37,683 bases of DNA from Chara braunii. Its lineage: Eukaryota > Streptophyta > Charophyceae > Charales > Characeae. The notes beneath the pieces were generated by a model that did not search any database, had not been told where the DNA came from, and worked only from the letters and a program-made list of their open reading frames with translations. The stretch spans positions 1,399,260-1,436,942 of the forward strand of contig BFEA01000319.1 in assembly GCA_003427395.1 (NCBI GenBank). Reading direction: 5' to 3'. Below, one piece after another: positions 20,700 to 31,614 of the stretch; position 1 is the stretch's first letter, and every line of letters starts with the position of its first letter. The position numbers and the translations under genes are program-made.

Positions 20700-20721
20700 T
20701 TCAGCTTGTTCTCCCTTTATT

Positions 20722-20738
20722 GTACACTTCCCATTTCT
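20722..20738. repeat. Target-site duplication of LINE copy A (5' side)
   Basis: Identical to 17135-17151 and directly adjacent to the truncated 5' end of the element. Confidence 0.93.
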
Positions 20739-20936
20739 AAATGGAAAACAAAATGGATTTCTTGCCCTTAAGTAAAAGCTGCCTGCCGTTTCATACTATT
20801 TGTGGCATTTCTTGCTGACATCATTCCAGTCTGTGAGCATGAGAATTGATGAAATGCAAGGCTACAGTTGTCCCACATTGGCCATCCAGTCAGGATTGGT
20901 GGGACATGAGGGCATTTCGATGGTATGAATGAGGAT
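20739..20936. other. Unassigned spacer
   Basis: Continuation of the pre-insertion target of LINE copy A. No features seen. Confidence 0.4.
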
Positions 20937-21385
20937 GCGATGGGATGGGATGGGCCTATATAATTAAATAGGATGGGATGGAACACGTCGGGATGAGATG
21001 GCTTGGGATGGAAGAAAGGGGAGGCATGGGGGGATGCATGGGTGGAACGGATGGGGTGTATGAGTGGATGAGTGGATGAGTGGATGAGTGGATGGATGGA
21101 TGGATGGATGGATGGATGGATGGGCGGATGGGCTGATAGATGGGTGGAGAGATGGGTGGATGGAGGTGGATGGATGGATGGATGGATGGATGGATGGATG
21201 GATGGGTGGAGAGATGGGTGGATGGATGGGTGGATGGAGGGAGGGATGAGATGGATGGGTGGATAGACGTATGGATGGATGGATGGATGGATGGATGGAT
21301 GGATGGATGGAAGGGTGGACGGGTGGATGGATGGGATGGATGGGATGGATGGGATGGATGGGATGGATGAGCGGCTGGATGGGAA
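20937..21385. repeat. TGGA/GGATG minisatellite
   Basis: Tetranucleotide TGGA (GGAT) units dominate with interspersed GGATG pentamers and GGGTGGAGA interruptions. Both strands remain open over long stretches only because the repeat lacks stops (Trp-Met-Asp-Gly or Ile-His-Pro-Ser repeats). These are not proteins. Confidence 0.95.
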
Positions 21386-22925
21386 AGGCACAGCATGGGC
21401 TTGGTTATCAGTCTGAGTGCCCTGTTGCAGGAGTAGGATCCTCAGTGGGCACCAGGACAATGCACATCAGAGGAGTGTTGTCAGGCATCTAACGGAGCCC
21501 GTCGGGTTCCTCCTAACATTGAAGGGCACTTTACATGCGCACTGCCATTTAACATGATATCATTTTGTGCCTCGATTGTTTTGTCATGGAGACAGTGGAC
21601 TGCAGGTCATGTCCGCTATGAGACACAATGGTGCAACGACCTTTGCAGTCCCAGAACTTTGTGTTTTCTGAGAGAAGGCTGACTTTTGCTGAGTTTTATT
21701 ATGATCTCTGTGTCTGCTGTGTTTTGGCTTGCCCGTATTGAAAGTTCATGCCTTTGGGTGTGCATGCATGTTGTTTGGGGTGCTGTGCTACTAACCTTGT
21801 GCCAACGTAATGTTCCAGGTCTCGGCTAGGATCTACCTGTAGCTGTGCATCTGCGGATGGAGCGCAAAGGACAGGGATGAAAGCCAAAACTTTGGTAGGC
21901 CGGGAGCATTTTCCAGCAATCCCGGTAGGCCCTTATGTCTGGTAGACCTAGGGCCTTCCACCATGATTATGGTGCTAGACATACCTGGCCTGGGCAAGTA
22001 GTATATACGTCGAGGCTAGGGTAGGGTAGCAGACTGAAGTGGGATAGCAGATTTCCCGCCAAAAAACAGTACACAGCAGGGCATAGGAGTGGCCAGATAG
22101 GTTACCAGGGAGGGGCGAGGAAGTAGGCTGGAGGCTGGAGCGGCTACCAGCCCAGCGAAATAAGACTAGGCACTGTACTTGAATCCACCATATCACTTGC
22201 TGCGTGAACCAGCAGTCGCTACACTGGTCCACCAGGTGGGGAAAAGGAGCAGAGAAGTCAGGTGGACTAGTTGAGGAGGAAGAGGGCCCCATAGCCATGG
22301 AGGAGGCCTGAAAAGAGAGAGGGTGAAGGTACACTACAGTGGCTATATTTGGAGCCCATAGTAGGGCTACTTGGGGTAGCAGAAGAGGAGGGGGAATTCA
22401 GCGAACATCTAGGAGGGAGAAGGCGGAGGGTTATATAGGAGGAAGAATCACCTCGGGCTATGGCGGACTTCAGCATCTGTTTATGGTGCTTCATCATGGT
22501 TGGCTGTTGATGCCTAAGAGGAGAAGATCTTTATCTGGGTGCATGGCACTGATCTAATCAGAGAGGAGGAGGTGTTTTCTCCTCTGCTGTTACCTTCCTA
22601 TCACGCCCACAAGTGTAGTTGCACTTCAGAGATGGAATGTGAAGTGGAAAGCTAGTGTTTCTTGCTACTAATGCTGGGGCAATCTTTTGAGCATTGAGTG
22701 ATAAGGTGTGAGGTGGAGCATGAGGGTGATGGATCGATTTAGTAAGATGAGGGACATGATATTCTACACAATGGTTATTGTTTGGAGCTATCCTCCTCAT
22801 GTTCTAGTAGTCTCTTCCTGTGCCTACATTCTGGACTAACTTCGTTTGAGTTGCTGTTGATCCTTGTGCAGTCCGAGTTCCTGCATGGTTTGGAAATTGT
22901 GAGCTTCTTGGATTGCGTTCTCTAC
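21386..22925. other. Unassigned, no gene seen
   Basis: Mixed sequence with GGTAG/TAGGG-rich parts near 22010-22150 and a GA-rich part near 22260-22440. No protein or RNA family was recognised on either strand. Confidence 0.45.
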
Positions 22926-23049
22926 ACCCTTTCCTTGCTTGGTTTCGACGTGTGACCCCCTTTTCTTGCTCGGTTTCGACGTGCGACACCCTTTTCTTGC
23001 TCGGTTTCGACATGTGATACCCTTTTCTTGCTCGGTTTCGATGTGTGAC
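22926..23049. repeat. 31-bp tandem repeat, four copies
   Basis: GGTTTCGACGTGTGA recurs at 22941, 22972, 23003 and 23034, an exact 31-bp period with the spacer CCCTTTTCTTGCTC. The unit is not a multiple of three, so it is non-coding. Confidence 0.9.
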
Positions 23050-23361
23050 ATGAGATGGTATACCTCAGTGGTTTCTTGCACATTTATGGCTCGTGTCCTG
23101 GGAGATTTGCCATTCTGCCCTTCATCATCTCTATCAAATGACACTCTTTCCCCGCCCTTCCCGTTTGGCGGACACTTGAAATTCACATCACTTTGCCAAA
23201 AATTAGCTGAAAGAGTGGAACTGATTCTTGTTCGCATTCGCCCTGTCACAGGAGGAAATTTTCGGTCCAGTTCTGCTACTTATGAAGGTATGTGTATGAT
23301 ATGTGGCGGACGCCCCACCTCGTCTTTGTAAGGAAAGGGGCGCAGAAAGAAAGTTGAGGTC
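23050..23361. other. Unassigned, no gene seen
   Basis: No domain was recognised. The stretch ends at a long T homopolymer. Confidence 0.4.
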
Positions 23362-23640
23362 TGTTTTTTTTTTTTTTTTTTTTTTTTTTTTTCAAATAGC
23401 ATGCTTTATTATATATATTGAGCAAAAGGAGGCCGGGAATCCCTCCACATCTCAACCCGGAAGACTGGGGCCATTACCCAGATTTGGCTCTTACTGGAAC
23501 CCAGGTCCAGTGTCCCTTTCTCCTATGAAGCTTCATGCTATTTCTGAGTCAAAGAATAAAACTGGATTAACAAAGGACAAAATAGCAAAAGATGAAAGAA
23601 CCTGCCTACTATCTTTCCATCCATCCCCAACTTAAGCCCT
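23362..23640 (-). repeat. Probable retroposed 3' end with poly(A) tail
   Basis: A T-run of about 31 (23362-23392) on the plus strand is preceded, in minus-strand sense, by ATATATAATAAAGCATGC, i.e. an AATAAA-type signal shortly before a poly(A) tail. This is the 3' end of a LINE or processed transcript copy. No target duplication was found, so the 5' limit is unknown. Confidence 0.5.
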
Positions 23641-24598
23641 AAAACCGACCGCTGTGATCCATCTTTCCCATTGCCCCCGACACCTCCTCCTTTCTGTATT
23701 GCTGCAGATCATCATAACTGAATTGCATTTTTCTCTGTCTTTCCCCCTTCTTCTTTTTTTTTTGTGGGGTCGGGCCCCTCACTACCAGTTCAGCCGAAGC
23801 CAAGTCGGCCACGATGCTCGTGCGACAATGCGTCAATCTGTCTTGCCCCCTTCTTTTCTCTCGCTTCTCAAGTTTTTCCCTGGGCAGAAGCCTCGTTCTA
23901 TTCAATTGNGGTGATCCCAGGTCATTTTCTATCAGCAGGCCAAAGGAACTAGAGTATAAAAAATCAGACTGAATACATGATAAGTCAGATAAAACTTCAT
24001 AAAAGTTATTAATTTGATAAATTGCTGCAGTGGGGGGACTGAGATGAGTAGCGAATGGGATGGCGTTTTTAGCAGTCGTCAGAAATGCAAAGATATGGTT
24101 ATCATGTGCGCCTACACTTGTGTTAAAGCAATGGAGGAACATTTTGGGGTAAGGAAATTTTTGAGGTTGAATGGAGATCAAACGCAAAAGTCCTAGCTTT
24201 TCGCAAGTTGGAGTAGAGGAAAAGAGGTCTTCATGGTATCGGGAGGTGGGACAGAAAAGGGAGATGCAGTCGGGCCTATGTTATACGAAGGAATAAGGAT
24301 AAATGTAGCTATAGACGGATAAGCCTCTCTTTCTCAGAACCCTCAAAGCAAGCAACTGGTTGTGTGGCGAGAGCGTCGAACCATTTTAAAAGGGCCTTTA
24401 CCCGATTCAGGCCCTGCTAGGCAAATGCAGCATAGAGGGGTCACTCGCCAGGGCCCCACTCGTGAAAGCAGATCAAAGGACATGTTCTCTGGGTCAAAAG
24501 TCACACCCTAAGTTAAACCAAAAGCCAATGTCAAGGGTCACAGTTGTGCCCCTGAACGAACAGTTGCAATGTTTAGATTTGGAGGTCACATCTGTTCG
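23641..24598. other. Unassigned; minus-strand open frame of doubtful status
   Basis: A 182-codon minus-strand frame (23639-24187) is interrupted by an ambiguous base at 23909. It has a Lys-rich C-terminal half but no recognisable domain. It lies upstream, in the same sense, of the poly(A)-tailed end at 23362, so it could be part of a retroposed transcript. No function can be assigned. Confidence 0.35.
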
Positions 24599-24724
24599 TC
24601 CAGAGGGTGTGTAGGTCATGTCTGTTCAGATAAGAGATGTGTCTGTACGTGCAATATGTGTGTCTGTTCGTACAGTATGAGTGTCTGTTCGTGCAAAATG
24701 TGTGTCTGTCCAAAAGGAAGTCAA
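24599..24724. repeat. 21-bp tandem repeat, five units
   Basis: GTCTGT recurs at 24620, 24641, 24662, 24683 and 24704 with an exact 21-bp period and related TTCGTGCAA-type spacers. A frame across it gives Cys-rich heptads, but there is no start context or flanking coding sequence to support a protein. Confidence 0.85.
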
Positions 24725-25687
24725 AGGGCAGGTTTCCAGTTTTGTCTAAGTCTAATAGGGGGTCTAGATTCAGACATCCAGTCCGAAATCCAGGCCAGAT
24801 GGCCGCAGCAGCAGCAGACCCTGAGGGGAAAATACTGGGACACACACATATGCATGGGTCTGGGACTGAGGAAGGCCCGAAGTGCCAATACAGGCCAATG
24901 CAGACCTCGCCAGGGGAGGCCAGCAGTATAAAGCAATAGGCCAGCCTCCCTTGACATCAGATTCCCCCTGGCATATTGGCGTGGAAGTGCTGCATGCACT
25001 TATGCGCTGGCTGGCTGGGTTAGCGCTGGAGGAGAAGCTGCGCTGAGAGGAGGAAGAGAGCTGGGTGCTGGCTTGCAAGTGGCAGCCATATCTGCGCCAG
25101 CTAGTTAGTATAGGTAGTGGGTTAGTGGTTAGTCTACAGTGAGTAGCATTCAAAGTAGATCTTCATAGTAGGAGTGTGCATGTATGGTGGGACTAGAGAA
25201 TCAAGACTGAGATCCAAGGGAGAGAAGAGAGAGAGAGTGGGGTGGGATCTGGCTATGATGGATACTTACCTGCTGTGCGCTGTACTTGAGTTCTGAAGGT
25301 GGCGCTGGCTGAGCCAGGCCCCATTCGTGAGACAGAAGGAAGAAACTCATGATAATGTTGGGCAATGAACTTTGGATCTCGATATATTCTTGAATGTGTT
25401 AATGATTAATTGAGCTGCGCATCTTGGTTCCATCGCATCTCATTTGGACTATGCGTGATCTTCATGTTGTGTGAGTCATTGTCCATGCATGCATTCTGAT
25501 ACACTCCAGCAAGAGGAGGACAGTCAGGTCCCTTGCAATTAAAAAAAAAAAAAAGAAGAAAAAAAAGAATATGGATCGCATGCTCGCGTCCCAAACCAAG
25601 GCAGTCACACACAAGGCTGTCAAATCCTGCACAAATATGACGTTCGCTTCTTGCTCTGTTTTTGCAGGCGGACAGCCTGGATGATGC
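24725..25687. other. Unassigned, no gene seen
   Basis: Contains a TATAAA at about 24929, GCTGG/GCGCTG-rich sequence near 25000-25110 and an A-rich run near 25541-25568. No protein or RNA gene was recognised. Confidence 0.4.
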
Positions 25688-25892
25688 ACTCGCTATTGTA
25701 AATCGTAACAGGTAGGCTTCCTTTTTTTTTTTTTTTTTTTTTTGTGCACCTGTTGACTTTTTTTTTTTTTTTTTTTGGCAAAACAAGCTCCAATCTATTC
25801 GGGGGGAGCAGCACGTGCTGATAGGCTGAGAAGCCACCAGTGATGGAAATTGGGCCCAACTCGCTATCGTAAATTGTAACAAGTAGGCTTCC
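25688..25892. mobile_element. Poly(T)-bearing insert between 34-bp direct repeats
   Basis: A 34-bp sequence starting ACTCGCTATTGTAAAT at 25688 recurs at 25859 with three mismatches, all transitions. Between them lie two T-runs of about 22 each, separated by GTGCACCTGTTGAC, and then about 80 bp of unique sequence. In minus-strand sense this is a short body followed by two poly(A) tracts, as in a retroposed SINE with an unusually long target duplication. A simple local duplication is the alternative. Confidence 0.5.
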
Positions 25893-26672
25893 AGAATCCA
25901 GATATGTTTTTCAGAGATTTCCTTGCCAGTAGTCATTTATGTTTTATTATTAGTATTTATTACTTATATAAAGTTATATTAATATCAATTTACATTCTAG
26001 GTGGGATGTTGGCAAAAAAGTTGTGGGGTGACTGTAGAATGTATAGGGCACCAAGTCATCCAGGAAGGGCGCGATGTGACGTGGTCATAAATGTGAAGCC
26101 GGGGGGTCACCAGGCTGGTGCGCGTTCCAACGATGGACCAACGTATGATGATACAAGCAGGCACAAACCTGCTTGCTCTATTTCTCCATCTCTTCTCCCA
26201 TTCTTTTCTGCTACTCTTCCTCTACCTCTCTGACTGTGATCGACTTCAATGCATGTGAAAGGATAGTGTTCATACTTGCAAGTGCATGCTGGCATGTGAT
26301 CTTGTGTGTGTGGAACACAGCCGCACCTCATTCACATTGGGGAATTAGCCCCCCTGACCGGCTGTTGTGGCAGTACACCCATGCCCCCTGGAAAGCATGC
26401 TTGGGGGGGGGAGGAACGGGGCAATCAGCAGCTCAACACATATTGCTTCCAGTGCCTCCATGGACATCATTCTTAGCTCGTTATCCCTGCCTGCATCTCC
26501 TCCAGCGCCTCCCTTGATCTTGTCCTCAACACCCATCGCCTCCATTGCCTATTGCCTCCCCTCCTCTTCCTCTTCTTCTTTTCTCTTTTTCTTTTTGAAG
26601 GTGTGTGTGTGTAATGGCACCAATATAAAATTGGCAGTGACACAACATGCATGAGCATGGACTCAGCATGAC
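25893..26672. other. Unassigned, no gene seen
   Basis: AT-rich start, CT-rich middle (26170-26230) and a short G-run near 26402-26411. No gene was recognised. Confidence 0.4.

Positions 26673-27394
<722 letters not shown>

Positions 27395-27467
<73 letters not shown>
27395..27467. repeat. (CT)n microsatellite
   Basis: About 36 CT dinucleotides, opposite in strand sense to the GA array about 630 bp upstream, so the two could pair as inverted repeats. Confidence 0.95.
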
Positions 27468-27473
<6 letters not shown>

Positions 27474-28210
27474 ACTTAGGGGAAGAAACAGCAGAGGGAG
27501 GTGTAGGGGGGGTAGACGAAGAAGAAGAAAAAGTCTCCTCTCAGTCCCTCTCTCTCTCATGACCAGCAACTGACCAACGTGAAGAGGTCTTGAGTTGTGA
27601 TGCAGGTGGAGCGGCCTGAAGACGATCCTGCAGCAGTGGTGCCCACGGTGAGTTGACAGGTAGGTCTCCACTCGCTTGGCCTCCACCCTGATACTTCCTA
27701 ACTCCGCTATCTCTAGCCTAGCACTCCAGCACTCTAACGCTGCTCCAGCAGTGTAGTCAGTCACTCAACTCCCGAATGCTGTGTGCGAGAAATGAGGGTC
27801 GGGTCAGCTATGTATAGTGGTGGGCCTACTGGATACTGCTCCAGTCTGCATCCTGGGCCATCCGGTCGTAATGCCGATCGACGGTCCAGGATGCAGGCCC
27901 AAATCGTGGTCCTGAGTCCTGGTCTCAAAACGGCCTGCCTGGGTCCCAACCGGACGTCCAGGCTCCTCTGCTGAGCCAGCAGAGGTGCCCTCACAAGAGG
28001 ATGAGACAGGGCCTGGACCCAAAACGTGGTTCAGCCCCAAACGAATTGCAAATGGCTGCTGGGCCTGAAACGACCCCCCTGGTCCAGAGGACTACCAGTG
28101 TGGACAAGAATGTTGAAACGACACATCCAGACCGGACAAACCTGAAGCATACAAATGAACACATAACAGACAAATGACTCGGAGCAACAGCGCAAAAGAA
28201 CTCAGAATCA
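27468..28210. other. Unassigned sequence upstream of LINE copy B
   Basis: GC-rich stretch with repeated CTGCATCC/GGATGCAG and GGTCCTGAGTCCTGGTC-type motifs near 27840-27970. It may be another degenerate mobile element, but no termini or coding region were recognised. Confidence 0.4.
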
Positions 28211-28239
28211 CAGATTAGAGCACTGCAAACCAAAGGGAC

Positions 28240-28470
28240 CCTCCCAAGTCCACTTCATCTCAAAGGTAGCATGGAAGTATGTCATCTTGAAGAAAACCCA
28301 GGGTGGGCTAGGGGTCCTCCCCAGAAATGCAGGTGCACTGCAAACCAAATGGATCCTCAATATAATAACAAACAACAACCTACCATGGATTGAACTTGGA
28401 CTGCACAGGACACAACAGGTAGCCCAGTTTAACACCCCGGACAACATGTGAGGGCTCTTTTGGGTCATGG
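28240..28470 (+). pseudogene. LINE RT C-terminal segment (copy B)
   Basis: The frame HFISKVAWKYVILKKTQGGL, then GVLPRNAGALQTKWILNII, NNNLPWIELGLHRTQQ ends at a TGA near 28468. It is the W..V..KK..GGLG...N..AL.TKW motif of LINE RTs and aligns with YISKVAWKQVIGKK and LQTKWVI in copy A. It is the most N-terminal part of ORF2 visible in this copy. Confidence 0.85.
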
Positions 28471-29106
28471 GCAAACCCTGGGCAATGAAAGGTATGGTCA
28501 AAGAAATGGGGCAAGAGGAGCAGGATGGAGATCAGAAGGATAACTTTTGATGTCATCTTCTAAAAACATGGAGGGAAATCTTGCCAGCCAAAGTGACGGA
28601 ACCTACAATAAAGGAAGAGGCACTCAGACAACCACTCTTTTTTGTAATCGATGTCTTCGGGACATGCAAGGAAAACACTGGACATTAACGGCGAAGGACT
28701 CAACATTGGGTACATGGGTAAAGAAAGGAGTGTGGCAGGTCAAACACCTATATAGCACGACGAAGAAAGGAGATGGAAGGCGGTAGAGGAATTGACTCAA
28801 TTGAGGGAAAATATGAAAGGATGCCACAACCTACCAGAGAACCTGAACAATATCCTTATCTAAGTCCCGGAGAACTGGCTGGAATTACTTAAGAGGCCTT
28901 ATCAAATGGAAAGCAGGGGAAATGGGCAACAAGAACGACGGACACCCCTCCCCCCCACTGGGACTTACCTGTTCCGCTCAAGAGAGGGGCCCAGAAACAA
29001 CTGGTTCATCTGCAATATGTACTTGATCAGCGACCCAGGGACACCTGCAAGCCTCCCAAACGGAAATCCATCGGGAGCTGCCAGAGCAGGCACTGAGGAA
29101 AGTAAG
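28471..29106 (+). pseudogene. Decayed LINE ORF2 linker (copy B)
   Basis: Multiple stops and frame changes. Short pieces such as LGTWVKKGVWQVKHLY near 28710-28755 fit the W...G...V..L segment that precedes the zf-RVT region in LINEs. No single open frame can be followed. Confidence 0.6.
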
Positions 29107-29642
29107 GGTGGTTGAAATGGGAGAACGACGAATCTAGAATCCTCTTAGCTTACTTAGACCTGGAACTCGATCCAGCTGAATGGGCATGGAAGCTGAGAAC
29201 AGGAAGACTCAAAATAGGAAAACGTACTAACATTCTAGAATACACTACCAAGCTAGGATACACAAGGATGAGATCATACCATATATAGCTCAAATCATTA
29301 GCCAAAGATGGGAAGCAGAACTCAACCAACCACCAAACCACACCCGCATCACGTCATGGAGCAGAATTCTTACCAGCACCTCCTTCGAAATAAGGAGTTT
29401 CCAATGGCAACTCGCCCACTTAGCCCTGCCAGGTAATAAGTGGCTGAATAAGAGACGCAGCGCACAGTCACGATCTCCCTTGCAAGAGCTCTGCGCGATT
29501 TGTCAAGAGGGCCTGGTGGAGGACGTAGATCACTGCCTATTGGGCTGTCAAAAAGCAAAACAGCTCTGGACTAACGCGGTCGAGCTATGGCACTCGATAG
29601 CTGACAAACCACACCAACAGATCAGGTCCCCCTCCTACTACC

Positions 29643-29745
29643 TTCTTCACCCGAATACACAATGTACGGTCATTATAGCTGTATTTGAGGTATCTTTCAG
29701 ACTAAATACAGCAATAGTGACCATACATTGTATTCGGGTGAAGAA
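29643..29745. repeat. Fold-back (long inverted repeat) inside LINE ORF2
   Basis: The left arm from TTCTTCACCCGAATAC (about 29643-29688) is the reverse complement of the right arm (about 29702-29745) over about 44 bp, with a 2-nt indel and a few mismatches, around a loop of about 13 nt. It could be a MITE-like fold-back element or an inverted duplication made by template switching. Copy A has no such sequence at the equivalent point. Confidence 0.85.
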
Positions 29746-29824
29746 CGTAGGACTGCACACGCTCCCCACATGGCAAGACTTCGAGACTACATTCTTCCAC
29801 GCTCTGAGACTAGCGACATAATGG

Positions 29825-29828
29825 ATCA
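29825..29828. repeat. 4-bp target duplication of solo LTR (left)
   Basis: ATCA immediately before the LTR is repeated at 31137-31140 immediately after it. Collapsing the two restores the LINE frame, which confirms the assignment. Confidence 0.85.
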
Positions 29829-31136
29829 TGGGATGACCCAACCAAACATGGACTGAAACACACGGCTGATTTCTGAGTTTTGCTCATGGACTGAATGCCT
29901 TGCTGAGTTTTCCGCTTGCTACTAAGTCTGTGTGTGTGCACGCTTTCTGGACTGCATGTCTGTCTGAGTGCTGGTTGGCTCGAGTGTGTGTGTGGCCCGT
30001 AAGGGCACGTGTTCGTTCGTTGGGCCCTCAGGGCCGGTACTTACCGTGGCCGTGGCATTGAGGATTGCAGCAGGGGGGAAAACACTCAAGTGGCGGGGGA
30101 AAGAGGCCCGCAGCACTTAAAGCAGAGGGGAAACACTCAAGTAGCAGGTAGGCCGGTACCACACCCTGAAGTGGTAGATGCGCCGGGTACTGGAGGCCGA
30201 GCAGTAGAAGACAAAAGTGGCATTTTTAGAGGCCCAGTAGTTGTAGGCTAGGTCTAGGCGGGTAACAGTCTGAGTCTAGCGCCTGTATGGGCAATATCAG
30301 AGTCTGCAATGATGTTTCCCTCCGAAAGGGAGGAGGTACCGGTTGCTTGGGAGGCCGAGCGGCCTGGAAGTCACCGCCCGGGAGGCAAGCAGGCCGCTAT
30401 ATCTCCAGGCCGGGCTAAGAGCCCAGCCTCATTGTCAGTGTGCAAGTTTGGCGACACACTGGTTGGAGCGCTGGCTGGAGCAGCGCTAGCTTGGAGCAGC
30501 GCTGCTGGGGAAGAAGCAAGGACTCAAAGGAGGAAGAAGGACAGGAAGGGGGAGGAGCGCCAGAGGTACTTACCTGGCTATGGTGGCAGCCATCTTCATC
30601 ACCTTGGTGGGCATCGCAGCAGGAAGACCCCAGCTGGGGTTGAGCTACACCAAGAAGCTTCGAGGCAGGGTCAGGCATGGCGGCCTGAGCTAGAGCAGCA
30701 ATAGCTGCTTTGGGTTGTCCTTTGGGCATCTGGGCAAGTCCTAGTAGTCTGCCATAGCCTCGCCCTATGAGAGTGAAGAGTGGGAGAGGCGGCCATGGCT
30801 ATGGTGGACCTCCAGTGATACCTGCAGTAGAAGAGGGATTCAGACTTCGATTCTGGTTCAGCTATTCAACATTGTATTATTATTTCTTGTGTGAATAAGA
30901 GAGGAGGAGATAAGGAGGAAGAGAGAGTTGAGCGAAGAAGAAGAAGAGCTTTATCGTTTGTCTATGCTGGTGTACATCATCTTCTTCTTCTTTCTTACCT
31001 CTTCTTCTTCCTCTAACCTTCTCTCTCCTTCCTCTAACCTTCTCTCTCCTTTCAAGTTCATTCATTTCTTTCTGCAGTTGGACAGCATTGTACTATGTGA
31101 TGAATGTGTATCTCGAAATTGGCCAGGATCATAACA
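29829..31136. repeat. Solo LTR, family B, copy 2 (inverted relative to copy 1)
   Basis: 1308 bp, beginning TGGGATGACCC and ending GGATCATAACA. It is homologous throughout, in reverse orientation, to 15151-16485. It sits inside LINE ORF2 and is flanked by ATCA on both sides. Its internal CT/GA-rich part near 30895-31060 and an AATAAT-rich stretch near 30870 may mark the transcribed end, which would make the plus strand the sense strand. This is not certain. No internal retrotransposon sequence remains. Confidence 0.88.
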
Positions 31137-31291
31137 ATCATATGGAAACGCAGATGCCAAGAGGCAATCTATCGCACGCCAATGATGGTTCAAGAGTCGT
31201 GGGAGGGAGTTCTGGAGCTAATAGGAGTAGAATACAGAGGACGCTGGAAGACAACTCGCAGGAAAATAGAGGAGAATATATGATGGCAATA
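31137..31291 (+). pseudogene. LINE ORF2 C-terminus (copy B), downstream of solo LTR
   Basis: The frame opens IIWKRRCQEAIYRTP and continues EYRGRWKTTRRKIEEN to a TGA. It corresponds to LWTIWKRRCQLVIG and AQWQRRRI in copy A. It is the direct continuation of the frame cut at 29828, so the LTR insertion split one coding region. Confidence 0.88.
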
Positions 31292-31614
31292 TAGAGAATA
31301 GGCCCAATAGGGAGAAAATCATAGAGGCCGCGAGGCGTGAAAAAAACAGCAACTGGGCGAAGGGAAAATCGCAACAATCGTCCAGGACAAAATCCACTTC
31401 GGCCAATGGAGACATAGCAGATCAGCTCTACCCGAAATCACGGATATGCCTGGAAGTATGAGCCACCTCACAGGTATGTCTATAGAGTCAAGATAAGGAA
31501 CCCACGTACCTAGTTAGGAAAATAAAGGAGGAAGTAGGAGAGCAAAGGAGGCTCCCTTATTATAGGCATCAGAGTATGAGATGCAAGTAGAAAAATAGTA
31601 GAGCACATTCTTAT
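31292..31614 (+). other. 3' region of LINE copy B, non-coding
   Basis: A-rich sequence between the end of ORF2 and the telomere-like tandem repeats. No separate feature was recognised. Confidence 0.5.

Larger units (their letters stand above)
17152..20721 (-). mobile_element. 5'-truncated non-LTR retrotransposon (LINE copy A)
   Basis: The element reads on the minus strand from 20721 to a poly(A) tail (T-tract 17152-17191) and is bracketed by a perfect 17-bp target duplication, the hallmark of target-primed reverse transcription. It starts at the beginning of the reverse transcriptase domain, so ORF1 and the endonuclease are absent and it was truncated at insertion. It encodes RT, thumb/connection and a zf-RVT-type C-terminal domain, now split by stops and frameshifts. 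The 3' untranslated part contains telomere-like repeats and the conserved hairpin-ended block. A second copy of the family lies at 28.2-32.6 kb on the other strand. Confidence 0.95.
29107..29828 (+). pseudogene. LINE ORF2 zf-RVT region (copy B), upstream of solo LTR
   Basis: The pieces are LELDPAEWAWKLRTGRL with ILEYTTKLGYTRMRSY (about 29158-29285), a frameshift, then SFQWQLAHLALPGNKWL and CAICQEGLVEDVDHCLLGCQ (C-x2-C ... H-C-x3-C). Each aligns with its counterpart in copy A. A 104-bp fold-back sequence (29643-29745) interrupts the frame after RSPSYYL. The last part, TLPTWQDFETTFFHALRLAT followed by a stop and W-I, runs straight into the LTR boundary at 29829. Confidence 0.88.

Noticed and set aside
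20937-21460. Long open frames of Ile-His-Pro-Ser or Trp-Met-Asp-Gly repeats
   Set aside because: They are translations of the stop-free TGGA minisatellite on both strands. No non-repetitive coding sequence is attached.
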